17,764 nt of DNA from CAZEQK01 sp964514395. Lineage in GTDB: Bacteria > Bacillota > Bacilli > Tepidibacillales > Tepidibacillaceae. The position numbers and the translations under genes were made by a program. Location: the NCBI GenBank assembly GCA_964514395.1, contig CAZEQK010000053.1:1-17764 (forward strand). Reading direction: 5' to 3'. Positions 1-8,511 of this stretch are shown here, one piece after another. Numbering within the stretch: the first letter of the stretch is position 1; every line of letters begins with the position of its first letter. A model generated the notes under the pieces. That model had not been told where the DNA came from. It did not search any database and saw only the letters and a list, made by a program, of their open reading frames with translations.

Positions 1-747
1 TTTCATTACGTTTTGTGCCTTGAGCGAAGCGAAAGGAATGGTTATATTTATGAAAGATTTGATACCGAAATCCCCAAAAGTTCTCTTCCCTCACCTGATG
101 ATGTGATAACATTATTCGATAAGATTAAAGAAGAGGGATATACTAAAGTAGTTATCCTAACTATTTCAGGGGGATTAAGTGGAACAAATAATATGCTTAG
201 AGTAGTAGCAGCGGAATACGAACATTTAACCTTTGAAATCATTGATTCTAAATCTCTTTCTATGGGTCTAGGAATACCTGTATTAGAGGCAGCGAAAGAG
301 CGTGAAAATTCTAATGATTTTAGTAAGGTCGTGAAGAAAGCAAAGGCTGCTGTGGAGAGAACGAAGGCATTTTTTGTGGTTAAAACCTTAGAATATTTAC
401 GTAAAGGTGGAAGAATTGGAAAAGTTGAAGGTACGATAGGAGATTTACTACAAATAAAGCCTTTAATATCTATTAATAATGAGGGTATTTATTACACTTA
501 CAAAAAGCTTCGTGGTCGCAAAAAGTCGATGAAGGAACTCTATGAAATTGTTTTAGATAAAACGAAGGATAAATTAGTTAATATTGCCGTTATGCATGGT
601 AATGCATTCGATGAGGCTATAGAGCTTTTTGATAAAATAAAGAACTTGGATAATATTAAAGAATCATTTTTCGGCCAAATAAGCCCTGTAATGGTCGTTC
701 ATACTGGCCCAGGGTTGGTAGGAGTTGTTATTTCCGAAGTAAATTAA
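1..747 (+). CDS. DegV family protein, 5' end outside window
   Basis: DegV proteins bind a fatty acid in a cleft between two domains; in Firmicutes some serve as the fatty-acid-binding partner (FakB) of a fatty acid kinase. The visible 248 residues carry family hallmarks: ILTISGGLSGT near residue 52, the IIDSKSLSMGLG strand near 80, the FFVVKTLEYLRKGGRIG motif near 125, and the C-terminal HTGPGLVGVV motif. The family is usually about 280 residues, so roughly 35 N-terminal residues, including the DSTxDL motif, are missing. The frame is open back to base 1 without a convincing start, so the gene is cut by the window edge rather than starting at the in-frame TTG at 13. A short hairpin follows the stop. 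Family assignment is firm; FakB function is inferred, because no kinase gene is visible. Confidence 0.9.
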   Translation, partial: FHYVLCLERSERNGYIYERFDTEIPKSSLPSPDDVITLFDKIKEEGYTKVVILTISGGLSGTNNMLRVVAAEYEHLTFEIIDSKSLSMGLGIPVLEAAKERENSNDFSKVVKKAKAAVERTKAFFVVKTLEYLRKGGRIGKVEGTIGDLLQIKPLISINNEGIYYTYKKLRGRKKSMKELYEIVLDKTKDKLVNIAVMHGNAFDEAIELFDKIKNLDNIKESFFGQISPVMVVHTGPGLVGVVISEVN

Positions 748-760
748 ACATAGCGAAGGT

Positions 761-785
761 CACTTTCTTAAAGTGGTTTTCTTTT
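761..785 (+). terminator. weak intrinsic terminator after degV-like gene
   Basis: CACTTT-CTT-AAAGTG (761-775) is followed by GGTTTTCTTTTA, a T-rich tract on the plus strand. It begins 14 bp after the DegV stop. The stem has only six pairs, extended by G-T wobbles. Confidence 0.5.
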
Positions 786-798
786 ATTAACCATGAAT

Positions 799-996
799 CT
801 ACTTCAATATCTCCTTCACTCTACCCACAATCCCGCTTTCAAGCATTACTTTAATACCATGTGGATGGGTATTTGACTTTGTGAGTATTTTTGTTACAAT
901 ACCTTCTGTTAATTTTCCAGTTCGTTGGTTTTGTTTTTCTACTACTCTAACTAATGTACCTTGCTTTATATTTTCTCGTTTTTTTCCCGACATCAT
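799..996 (-). CDS. ywbE: YwbE family protein (DUF2196)
   Basis: This is a 65-residue protein matching the small conserved YwbE family of Bacillota. The diagnostic core is QRTGKLTEGIV near residue 24, followed by ILT-S-THPHGIKV near 37 and GIVGRV near 55. The fold predicted for such proteins is a small beta-barrel resembling an OB or KOW module; the biochemical function is unknown. The start is the first of two adjacent ATGs, because AAGGAG lies 8 nt upstream of the ATG at 996. Its last codons face the DegV gene. It is probably monocistronic: trkH ends 115 bp upstream, with a REP-like palindrome in between. Confidence 0.85.
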   Translation of the reverse strand: MMSGKKRENIKQGTLVRVVEKQNQRTGKLTEGIVTKILTKSNTHPHGIKVMLESGIVGRVKEILK

Positions 997-1072
997 AGTT
1001 GGTTCTCCTTTAAACTACTTTAAATATATCCTAACCAAGCACTCCACGTACATAATCAGTGAATAATCTGAA

Positions 1073-1109
1073 ACAGGTAGGGTACCTGTCCTTTGGTCTG
1101 CCCTTGTCT
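1073..1109. repeat. REP-like palindrome, copy 1
   Basis: ACAGGTA-GGG-TACCTGT (1073-1089) is followed by CC and a CCTTGTCT-like tail. The same GGTACCTGTCC core and CCTTGTC tail occur on the opposite strand at 7237-7259. Dispersed, extragenic and palindromic, it resembles REP elements mobilised by REP-associated tyrosine transposases. It lies just downstream of trkH and might also end its transcript. Confidence 0.45.
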
Positions 1110-1110
1110 G

Positions 1111-2559
1111 CTATTTTTCATTCCGCCAATTTTTAGGAACAAGTAACGCAATAAACGTAAATAATTCCAATCTTCCAAATAACATTAATGCAGATAATAC
1201 CACTTTACTAAAATTACTGAATTCGCTATAGGTTTGAGATGGCCCTACAAATCCAAAGCCCGGACCGACATTGCCTAATGTCGCAGCGACTGCACTTGCT
1301 GCACTCTCGAGACTGATGTTTTCCAAAGATATTAAAATGGTTCCTATAACAAACAGAGAAATATATAATACAAAAAAACTAGATATACTTGCATTGACAT
1401 CCCTGGGTAATGCCTTATTTTGAATTTTAATAGGTATAATTGCTCTGGGGTGAAAGATCTTGGCAATCTCTCTCTTTACCAATTTTAATAACACTAGAAT
1501 TCTGATGCCTTTTATACCGCCACCTGTAGAACCTGCACTTCCACCAATAAACATCAATAAGAACAAAATACTTTTGCTAAAGGTTGTCCATTTATCAAAA
1601 TCTGCCGTCGTAAAACCAGTTGTCGTAATAATAGAGCTTACCTGAAAAAAAGCATCTCGAAATGACCTTCCGCCGCCTGCATAAGCTGTGAAATAAAGAT
1701 TTGTCCCAATAAGTACCGTTGCTATAAAAATAATGAGTAAATAGAGGCGCAATTCTTCATTTGCAATAATATCATGCCATTTTCTTTTATATACCGCAAA
1801 GTACAAAGAGAAATTCGCCCCTGATATGATCATGAAAACGGCAATCACTATATGTATATAGGTGCTATCAAATGCACCGATACTTGCATTTTTAGTAGAA
1901 AAACCACCCGTTCCTACCGTCCCAAATGTATGTAAAGTAGCATCATACCACGACATTCCTCCAAAAACCAACAAAATAATTTCTATGGTTGTAATCGAGA
2001 GGTACGTAATATATAAAATTTTCGCTGTATCTTTAATCCGAGGCACAATTTTATCTGCAACCGGCCCAGGGCTCTCCGCTTTAAAAATTCGGAATCCCCC
2101 TACACCGATGGTTGGGAGTATAGCAATAGTAAATACCAAAATCCCCATTCCCCCAATCCAATGGGTAAAAGAACGCCAAAATAAAATTCCCCTAGGTAAT
2201 GCTTCTATATTGTTTATAATCGTTGCACCTGTGGTGGTTAACCCAGATACCGTTTCAAAAAAAGCATCCACATATGACGGAATACTACCTGAAATAACAA
2301 AAGGCAATGCTCCAAAAAGAGAGGTGAATAACCAACCCAGCGCAACAATCGCTAGCCCTTCTTTTGTCTTTATATTTGTGTTAGTAGCTTTAACTCTTGT
2401 CATGATGAAACCTATTACGACAATAATCAATATACTGATAAAAAAAGCACCTTCATCCGACTGATTATAATATATCGCAATAATTTCAGATGGAATCATT
2501 AACACTGCTTCAAGAATTAATAGAATTCCTATTACTTTTGCGACGATGGAATAATTCAT
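1111..2559 (-). CDS. trkH: TrkH/KtrB family potassium transporter subunit
   Basis: This is the ion-conducting membrane subunit of a Trk/Ktr potassium uptake system, 482 residues, as expected for TrkH. All four pore-loop filter motifs are visible: TTTGAT (108-113), GTVGTGGFS (213-221), TTTGFT (312-317) and LGNVGPGFG (428-436), with hydrophobic M1-P-M2 repeats around each. It pairs with the RCK regulator TrkA encoded directly upstream. The ATG at 2559 lies inside the 3' end of trkA (50-bp overlap) but has its own ribosome binding site, GAGGAG nine nt upstream, and the N-terminus reads like the usual start of the family. The overlap suggests translational coupling. Coupling to Na+ or H+ cannot be judged from sequence alone. 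Confidence 0.95.
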   Translation of the reverse strand: MNYSIVAKVIGILLILEAVLMIPSEIIAIYYNQSDEGAFFISILIIVVIGFIMTRVKATNTNIKTKEGLAIVALGWLFTSLFGALPFVISGSIPSYVDAFFETVSGLTTTGATIINNIEALPRGILFWRSFTHWIGGMGILVFTIAILPTIGVGGFRIFKAESPGPVADKIVPRIKDTAKILYITYLSITTIEIILLVFGGMSWYDATLHTFGTVGTGGFSTKNASIGAFDSTYIHIVIAVFMIISGANFSLYFAVYKRKWHDIIANEELRLYLLIIFIATVLIGTNLYFTAYAGGGRSFRDAFFQVSSIITTTGFTTADFDKWTTFSKSILFLLMFIGGSAGSTGGGIKGIRILVLLKLVKREIAKIFHPRAIIPIKIQNKALPRDVNASISSFFVLYISLFVIGTILISLENISLESAASAVAATLGNVGPGFGFVGPSQTYSEFSNFSKVVLSALMLFGRLELFTFIALLVPKNWRNEK

Positions 2560-3916
2560 TTACACGTGCTCCTCTGCTAGGTCTTAGGAATATATCTAAG
2601 GCATCAACATTCGATGTTAAACAAAAAATAATTAACCGATCATGAGCATCTATGATGGTATTCCCGTTTGGAATAAGAACTTTTCCGTTATGAACGACAG
2701 CACCAATAATAATACCTTTTGGCAAGTTCAGTTCATAAATTTTCTTTCCAACAACCTTCAAACTTTTCTCAATAATCACTTCTGTTACTTCTGCTTGACC
2801 ACCTAACAATAGGGATACAGATACTACTTTTCCCCCACGAATGAATTTTAAAATATCGCTGGCGGTAATATAAACTGGATTTAAAGCAACGTCAATGCCT
2901 AATTTATCGATAATTTTAACATAATTAGGTCTGCTGACCTTAGCAATAACTTTATTAATTCCAGATTGCTTCGCCATCAATGACATCAAAAGATTTTGTT
3001 CATCAAAATCGGTTGCACCGATAAAGGCATCCATGCTTGAAAGATTCTCTTCTTCCAATAAATTAATGTCTGTCCCATCTCCATGAATAACCAAAGCCCG
3101 ACTTAATTGTTCCGTTAAATAGATACAACGTTCGTGATTCTGTTCAATAATGGTTACATTTATTTTCGCTTGAAGTAGTTGTCTAGCGATATAGTAACCT
3201 ACTTTACCACCACCGAAAATCATAACATTTTTAATATATCTTTTTTTCAAATTCATACCATAGATTTCTTCCATTTTTTGAAGACTTTCACTTTTCCCCA
3301 TGATATAAATAATATCATCTTCTTTTATGATTGTCGTTCCATCTGGGATAATGATATTTCCATCTCTCATAATTGCTACAATAAGCAATTCTTCCATCCC
3401 AACTAGATCCATTATTCTCTTCTCAACAAAATATTTTAAATGGTTTACATGAAAATCGTGCATTTGGACTTTTCCTCTTGCAAAATCTCCTGTATAAAAA
3501 CTATAGCTTTTCAATAAAAATCGACTAATCTCACTTGCTATGGCTAAATCAGGATTTACAATATGATCAATTCCCATTTCATTTTTAATAAAGTCTAGCT
3601 GCGCCATATATTCAGGGTTTCTTATTCTAGCAATGGTCTTTTGACATCCAAGCCTTTTTGCCAGTGTACAAATGATTGTATTCGTCTCATCACTACTGGT
3701 TGAAGCAATAAGTAAATCATAGGTATGAATGCCCAATTCTTTTAATATACCAACTTCTAATCCGTTGGCATTAACCGCTAGTACATCTAAATGGTCATTA
3801 ATACGGTTAATCACCTTAGCACTGGAGTCCACAAGGGTTACATCAATGTGACTACTCAACATTGATTCCGCTACTTTATACCCCAATTTACCAGCACCAA
3901 TTATCATGACTTTCAT
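2510..3916 (-). CDS. trkA: Trk potassium uptake regulatory subunit TrkA
   Basis: TrkA is a cytosolic, nucleotide-gated regulator of TrkH. It has two tandem RCK units: Rossmann motifs GAGKLG at residues 7-12 (with the acidic end of beta-2 in VTLVD at 30) and GGGKVG at 235-240, each followed by a TrkA-C domain with the D-IIY or D-LII ending. Length from this start is 468 residues, normal for a full two-RCK TrkA. The open frame extends 18 codons further up to 3970. However, the ATG at 3916 is preceded by GGAG at 7-nt spacing, the Rossmann strand starts immediately (MKVMIIGAGKLG), and a good promoter occupies 3961-3990, so the longer start is rejected. The C-terminal tail after ALDIFLRP is slightly long because it runs into trkH. 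Confidence 0.95.
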   Translation of the reverse strand: MKVMIIGAGKLGYKVAESMLSSHIDVTLVDSSAKVINRINDHLDVLAVNANGLEVGILKELGIHTYDLLIASTSSDETNTIICTLAKRLGCQKTIARIRNPEYMAQLDFIKNEMGIDHIVNPDLAIASEISRFLLKSYSFYTGDFARGKVQMHDFHVNHLKYFVEKRIMDLVGMEELLIVAIMRDGNIIIPDGTTIIKEDDIIYIMGKSESLQKMEEIYGMNLKKRYIKNVMIFGGGKVGYYIARQLLQAKINVTIIEQNHERCIYLTEQLSRALVIHGDGTDINLLEEENLSSMDAFIGATDFDEQNLLMSLMAKQSGINKVIAKVSRPNYVKIIDKLGIDVALNPVYITASDILKFIRGGKVVSVSLLLGGQAEVTEVIIEKSLKVVGKKIYELNLPKGIIIGAVVHNGKVLIPNGNTIIDAHDRLIIFCLTSNVDALDIFLRPSRGARVNELFHRRKSNRNSINS

Positions 3917-3960
3917 AGCTAATCTCCATTTCTGAGCTTTATTTACATTGATTACCCTAA

Positions 3961-3990
3961 ATTCTATCACAAGTAAGCTTTAGTCAACAA
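3961..3990 (-). promoter_or_regulatory. predicted sigma-A promoter of trkA-trkH
   Basis: On the minus strand an extended -10, TGATAGAAT (TAGAAT at 3966-3961), follows TTGTTGACT. Read as -35 TTGTTG the spacer is 18 bp; as TTGACT it is 15. Transcription would start near 3954, leaving a leader of about 40 nt before the trkA ATG. Confidence 0.5.
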
Positions 3991-4006
3991 ATGAATACTC
4001 TCGAAA

Positions 4007-5182
4007 CTATCCAAAAATACTTTTTATAAATAATCGAACAACGTCAGCCCCACCAATTACAGTTCCTATCACGCTACCTAGATTGGTTAAAACAACCACT
4101 AAGAGAATTCTAGTAAGCTTATTTCTCCAGAACCCCTTTATACTAAATATATCTTCTGATAAATTTTGAAAGTCTTCAACCTTTGGTTTTCTTAAATAGG
4201 CTTCAACGAGTCCCGAGAACCAACCTGCTGCTATCGTAGGATTAAGGGAGCTTATTGGTGCTACTATAAACGCAGTAAGTATGGAAAGTGGATGTCCAAA
4301 TGCTAATAGAGCCCCAATAGCTGATAAGGAACCATTCCATATTACCCAACTAAGGGTTTGTTCTACTCCAGTTGACATATTGGTAAAAAATGTATATCCT
4401 ATTATTGCTATTATTATTAAAGGAATGGACCATCCAATAATTTTAGTTATGTTTTTTTTAGGAGGAATCTCTGATAGCTCCTGTAAATTTTGTTCCTTAA
4501 ATATCTCTTTTTTTATACCTGGAACATGTCCTGCGCCTAATACAGCAACAATTTTTTCGCCAGGCGCTTCTTTAATCTTTTGTGATAAGTATTTATCTCT
4601 TTCATCTATAAGCGTTAATTTAAGCTCAGGAAACGTCTTTCCTAATTCGCTTAAGATTGAAGTTAGCATATCTTCAGATTTCAATTTTTCCATTTCTTCT
4701 TCTGTAATTTCTTCATTGCTGAAAATACTGTTAAATAGTTCCCAAAATAACTTTAATTTACCCTTTAGTCCTATACCTCTCCAAACCCTTCTAAAGGTTA
4801 CTTGGATATCCCTATCTGCAAGTACCAAGTTTGCCCCTACATCATTAGCAGATTCAATTCCCTGTATCATTTCTTGTCCTGGATTTACCCCAAATTGCTT
4901 TGCTATTCTACTCTGAAATGAGGACATTACTAAATTCACTAATAGTAGTAACGCTTTCTTCTCCTTTATTACTTTAAATATGTCCATCTGCTTCCATTTT
5001 TGGCCTTCTACTACCGTCTTATACCTCTGTTCATCAAGTTCAATACATACTGAATCAGGCTTTTCTTCTTCAATGATTTCCTTAACCTGTTCCGCACTTT
5101 TTTTAGATACGTGGGCAGTTCCAACTAAAATAATCTCTTTCCCATTTATGTTGAGTCTGTCAACATTATGCTCATCAGTCAT
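4007..5182 (-). CDS. TraB/PrgY family membrane protein
   Basis: This 391-residue protein belongs to the TraB/PrgY/GumN superfamily, whose bacterial members include the enterococcal pheromone-inhibitor PrgY and putative membrane metalloproteases. The N-terminal soluble domain has the signature GTAHVS (21-26), the IELDEQR motif (47-53), LADRD (121-125) and GAGHVPG (216-222); the paired histidines H24 and H219 are candidate metal ligands. The C-terminal part has about four hydrophobic segments (roughly 247-267, 280-300, 301-325, 358-380). ATG at 5182 is preceded by AAGGA six nt away. It is downstream of the SEC-C gene and upstream of trkA in the same direction, but a terminator before it and a promoter after it suggest independent transcription. 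Substrate is unknown. Confidence 0.85.
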   Translation of the reverse strand: MTDEHNVDRLNINGKEIILVGTAHVSKKSAEQVKEIIEEEKPDSVCIELDEQRYKTVVEGQKWKQMDIFKVIKEKKALLLLVNLVMSSFQSRIAKQFGVNPGQEMIQGIESANDVGANLVLADRDIQVTFRRVWRGIGLKGKLKLFWELFNSIFSNEEITEEEMEKLKSEDMLTSILSELGKTFPELKLTLIDERDKYLSQKIKEAPGEKIVAVLGAGHVPGIKKEIFKEQNLQELSEIPPKKNITKIIGWSIPLIIIAIIGYTFFTNMSTGVEQTLSWVIWNGSLSAIGALLAFGHPLSILTAFIVAPISSLNPTIAAGWFSGLVEAYLRKPKVEDFQNLSEDIFSIKGFWRNKLTRILLVVVLTNLGSVIGTVIGGADVVRLFIKSIFG

Positions 5183-5382
5183 ACAATTTCCTTCTTTCTA
5201 TACTTTATGTTATATCATAACTATAAATTTCACATGACCATTTTTCTAGTATATCAATTTATTACTATACTGTTCAATAAGTACTACTTGTTATAGAAAA
5301 TGTCGAGATTTACTTTTCCTCACAACCGCTGTATGCAGTGTCTACACTTCCATCCATTATTTTTTTGGTTCATTATTTTACG

Positions 5383-5408
5383 CAAAAATAAAAGGGCTAT
5401 TGCCCTTT
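5383..5408 (-). terminator. intrinsic terminator of SEC-C gene
   Basis: On the minus strand AAAGGGC-AATA-GCCCTTT (5408-5391) is followed by TATTTTTGCG. It is a perfect 7-bp stem starting about 32 nt after the stop of the gene ending at 5440. The rest of the 5183-5439 gap shows only A/T-rich leader sequence for the TraB gene. Confidence 0.75.
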
Positions 5409-5439
5409 AAAATCTAGAAAAAATTGTACATATTCTTTT

Positions 5440-7122
5440 TCAGTTTTTACCACAACATTTTTTATATTTCTTACCACTTCCACATGGGCAGGGGTCATTT
5501 CGACTAATTTTTGTTCTTTTATTATTATCTACAATTAACTTAGGTTTTGAATTTGGTAATGGTTGAAGATTTGCTTTTTCATTTTCAAATACTTCATTTG
5601 GTGTATAACCCTTTATAACCCATTGTCTAGTATTATTATTTAGAAAAACCATTTGTTCAGTAAATTTTTGTAATAGCTCAAAACTATCTATCTCCAAATA
5701 ATTCTGCAACCACTCTAATATCTTTTGGGTAGGAGTATCTAGCTTTATTGCAATGACACAATCTTCAACAAGATTTTCTGCTTCATTAAGAGTTATTTCA
5801 TAGTTTTCCATAATAAATTTAGTTAAACGCTTGAAAGCGAGATTTTTATCTACGTATTCAGCATTACCTGCCTTATAGACTTGCTCATAAGAAAATGGGT
5901 AATAGTCTAGTGTAGATCTTATATTATGCTCTTCTAGTAGTTTTTCCGGGTCAAAAACTTGATAATTAGAATAGCTGAAGATATTATTCTTTATTACTCC
6001 ATAATAGTCTTGGGCATTACGCAGTACTCTAAAAAAATCTTGATGTTCTGATATTTCTATTGCTTCGGTATACTTACCCACCATTTCCAATAGTTTGTTA
6101 GCAGTTAGGGTCCCATAAAAATACAAGAGTCCTTGAGTAATATTTATCCACTTAGTATTTCTCTTGATATTTTTATGAAGGTTAATATTCTTATCCAAGT
6201 CATTAAACTCAAAAATGAGCTCATTTGGAATAACTAAAACCCTTTTGCCATTATAGGTACAAGAGAAGATAAAGCCTAATTCCCTAAAGAACTCGATTTC
6301 TTCAATAATAAGTTCTATTTGACCAATACCATTTCTGTTAACAATATTTTTTAAAATTTTATATTGATTATAATCAAAATAGGAAATAACTTCTTTCATT
6401 GAATTAACAATTTCTATTTCAAGCACTTCAATAAGTTGTTTCTTATTTAGCTTGCTGATACCTTTAATCTCTAAATTTTGTCTTATTGTTATAAGTTCTT
6501 CTTTAGTAAGACGTTCCAAAAAACTCCTTAAATGAAAAGGTTGATGCATCTCTTGCCAAAACACAGCCTCTCTTTTAGCAGCCCACCTTTCACTATCAGC
6601 CTTAATAGTTGCTATAGTATTCTTCAACATTTCAACTGAATTTTCGTCCGAAGCGCCGTCATCACTTTCGAAATCGTCCAAAACAGGATATTGAATTGGA
6701 TCCTCACCTTTTTTCTCAATTATCTCAGCCTTTTTTAGTGGCTTGTCTAACACAAGAACTTTTTCTAGTTGAACATCAAACCGCCATTCATCCCCAAAGT
6801 CAAACAAATATAAGAACTTATTTCCTTGTTCTAAACCTATCTTACTAAGTATGGCTTGATTAGCAGAAGGGTTCCTGCCATCCCTTTTATCCCAATATGC
6901 GTTTTTTGACCATGCCTTACCATCCATAAAAAAAGCAAAGAGATGATCATCATCAAAATCATAGGCATCCTGTATAGCACTATGGAGATGCTGGAGGGTC
7001 TGTAAACTTGACATCCTAATCCGTCGCCAAGCATTTTTATTTAAGGATACTTTAAAAACATAGATTTCTTCTAATGTTTTCTCTATTCTTACTTCTTTAT
7101 TAAATCTTTTGTCCCGTGGCAA
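5440..7122 (-). CDS. pRiA4b ORF-3-like / SEC-C zinc-motif protein
   Basis: This protein of about 560 residues has two recognisable ends. The N-terminal 140 residues match the plasmid pRiA4b ORF-3-like family: VFKVSL-N-AWRRI, then LQHLHSAIQDAYDFDDDHLFAF, and LYLFDFGDEWRFDV. The last 20 residues are a SEC-C zinc motif, NDPCPCGSGKKYKKCC. Between them, LTKEELITIRQNLEIKGISK resembles a short SAP/Rho-N-like helix pair, followed by some 300 residues I do not recognise. SEC-C is shared with SecA and many uncharacterised proteins and binds zinc; the role here is unknown. Start choice: an open frame begins at 7137, but that codon overlaps GGAGG, which is correctly spaced (7 nt) for the TTG at 7122. It lies apart from neighbours and ends in a clear terminator. 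Confidence 0.85.
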   Translation of the reverse strand: MPRDKRFNKEVRIEKTLEEIYVFKVSLNKNAWRRIRMSSLQTLQHLHSAIQDAYDFDDDHLFAFFMDGKAWSKNAYWDKRDGRNPSANQAILSKIGLEQGNKFLYLFDFGDEWRFDVQLEKVLVLDKPLKKAEIIEKKGEDPIQYPVLDDFESDDGASDENSVEMLKNTIATIKADSERWAAKREAVFWQEMHQPFHLRSFLERLTKEELITIRQNLEIKGISKLNKKQLIEVLEIEIVNSMKEVISYFDYNQYKILKNIVNRNGIGQIELIIEEIEFFRELGFIFSCTYNGKRVLVIPNELIFEFNDLDKNINLHKNIKRNTKWINITQGLLYFYGTLTANKLLEMVGKYTEAIEISEHQDFFRVLRNAQDYYGVIKNNIFSYSNYQVFDPEKLLEEHNIRSTLDYYPFSYEQVYKAGNAEYVDKNLAFKRLTKFIMENYEITLNEAENLVEDCVIAIKLDTPTQKILEWLQNYLEIDSFELLQKFTEQMVFLNNNTRQWVIKGYTPNEVFENEKANLQPLPNSKPKLIVDNNKRTKISRNDPCPCGSGKKYKKCCGKN

Positions 7123-7236
7123 AGTAAATACCTCCAAGGTTTTTGGCTTTTATCCAATTATAATATAAAGTAACAACTAACTGTATCATCTTCTGTCCAA
7201 ATACGCCTGTATGATGCTAGAATATAAATCGGAAAA

Positions 7237-7259
7237 GACAAGGGGACAGGTACCTTGTC
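7237..7259. repeat. REP-like palindrome, copy 2
   Basis: GACAAGG-GGACAGGTA-CCTTGTC is a 7-bp stem with a 9-nt loop containing the GGTACC palindrome. Read on the minus strand it shares GGTACCTGTCC and CCTTGTC with copy 1 at 1073. It lies in the gap between the YjjG-like gene and the SEC-C gene. Confidence 0.5.
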
Positions 7260-7295
7260 CATAATAACTTTACGCATGTTTGACTTCTTTTGTTT

Positions 7296-7985
7296 TTAAT
7301 TTTCAAGTATATCCTTTAGCTCCATCAAATGATATATCTCATAAGTAGGTTTTATTCCTGTTTCATTTACTAATTTATTAGGATTATACCAGCATGTATC
7401 GATACCGGCATTTATTCCACCTTGTACATCAGAGGTTAAGCTATCTCCTACTATTAATACCTTACTCTTGTCCACATGCTTTAAGTTGTTTAAAGCATGT
7501 TCAAAGATTCTAGGATCTGGTTTTGAAAATTCCACCTCTTCAGACACTACAATATCTTCAAAGTATTCTGCAATGGTAGATTTTCGTACTCTTATATCCT
7601 GTACATCTTTAAGTCCATTCGTCACGATAGTAAGTCTATATTCTTTATGCAGATTTTCTATTAGGTCTATACTCTCATCAAATAAATATGAAGCATAAGA
7701 TAAATGATTCATATAAGATTTTGAAAATTCAACCTCATCAAATCCAGCATGTAATCTTTTGGATAATCTCTTAAATCTTTCAAGCTTTAAATCTTTCTGA
7801 GTAATTAATCCGTCCTCAAACTCTTTCCATATAGCTGTATTAATTCCTTGATAGATTTTCAGATGATAATTATCATCATAGTCTATATCAAAATCAAGCA
7901 TAGCTTTTTCGAGAGCAATTCTTTCAGATTTTTTAAAATCAAATAATGTCTCATCGGCATCAAATATAATAACCTCATACTCCAT
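7296..7985 (-). CDS. HAD hydrolase, YjjG-like nucleotidase
   Basis: This HAD-superfamily phosphatase is probably a YjjG-type pyrimidine nucleotidase acting on (non-canonical) nucleoside monophosphates, 229 residues as usual for the group. All HAD motifs are present: motif I IIFDADETLFDF (nucleophile and acid D9/D11), motif II TNG near 110, motif III lysine in FSKPDPRIFEHAL, and motif IV IVGDSLTSDVQGG. A helical cap lies between motifs I and II. The frame is open to 8111, but AGGGGG is ideally spaced (6 nt) for the ATG at 7985, which puts motif I at the N-terminus. It follows the two ydcZ genes with 50 bp between, so it may be the last gene of that transcript. Substrate is inferred from family resemblance only. 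Confidence 0.88.
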   Translation of the reverse strand: MEYEVIIFDADETLFDFKKSERIALEKAMLDFDIDYDDNYHLKIYQGINTAIWKEFEDGLITQKDLKLERFKRLSKRLHAGFDEVEFSKSYMNHLSYASYLFDESIDLIENLHKEYRLTIVTNGLKDVQDIRVRKSTIAEYFEDIVVSEEVEFSKPDPRIFEHALNNLKHVDKSKVLIVGDSLTSDVQGGINAGIDTCWYNPNKLVNETGIKPTYEIYHLMELKDILEN

Positions 7986-8034
7986 AATCATCCCCCTATC
8001 GTTCGTTTTTTCTTCGCACATCTGCAAAGTACTT

Positions 8035-8499
8035 TTAACTATTTTCATACGAATGAAAGTTTTCTTGTTTATCCTTACTATCCACTTTTGCATTATATAA
8101 AAGTCCAACAAAAAATAGTAATCCCCCGATTAGCTTTCCTTTAGAAAAAAAATCAAAGTATAAATAATCTATAATCACACTTGTAAGCAATTGACCTATA
8201 AATCGAAGGATCACTATATAAAGAGCTGGTATTTTTGGAACAATCATATTAAATAGAAAAGTTGTTAAAACTCCGATAAACCCTCCAATATAATACAAAA
8301 GAGGAACAGTCCTTATCTCTGAATATAATGGTATAGCTTTTACCATCAAAGTACACATTAATATTGATGAAATCGTAGCCAATAAAAAGTTTATCATAAT
8401 ACCATTGATCATACCTTCTCTTTGAGCAATCCTTCCATTTAACATGATATTGATGACAATTATGATTCCAGCGAGGAACGATAAGAATAAATAGATCAT
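8035..8499 (-). CDS. YdcZ/DMT half-size transporter subunit B
   Basis: This small, very hydrophobic protein (154 residues from this start, about five membrane helices) belongs to the YdcZ (former DUF606) branch of the drug/metabolite transporter superfamily. Markers are FLSFLAGIIIVINIMLNGRIA near the start, the central YYIGGFIGVLTTF segment, and ALYIVILRFIGQLLTSVIIDYLYFDFF in the second half. Half-size DMT proteins work as dimers, and this one follows a paralogue by only 12 bp, which suggests a heterodimer. The frame opens with a GTG at 8508, but that codon touches GAGGA; the ATG at 8499 has GAGGA at 9-nt spacing and is preferred. The last 20 residues are polar and probably cytosolic. Substrate unknown. 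Confidence 0.85.
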   Translation of the reverse strand: MIYLFLSFLAGIIIVINIMLNGRIAQREGMINGIMINFLLATISSILMCTLMVKAIPLYSEIRTVPLLYYIGGFIGVLTTFLFNMIVPKIPALYIVILRFIGQLLTSVIIDYLYFDFFSKGKLIGGLLFFVGLLYNAKVDSKDKQENFHSYENS

Positions 8500-8511
8500 A
8501 TTGCTCACTCC

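Noticed and set aside
1862..2464. 200-codon open frame on the plus strand
   Set aside because: Exactly antisense to trkH; hydrophobic mirror composition, no ribosome binding site, no family resemblance.
3917..3970. 18-codon upstream extension of trkA
   Set aside because: It lies over the predicted promoter and has no ribosome binding site; the Rossmann fold begins at the ATG at 3916.
4281..4916. 211-codon open frame on the plus strand
   Set aside because: Antisense shadow of the TraB-family gene, which has all family motifs on the minus strand.
7986..8111. 42-codon upstream extension of the HAD gene
   Set aside because: It overlaps the 3' end of the ydcZ gene and bypasses the well-placed AGGGGG before the ATG at 7985.
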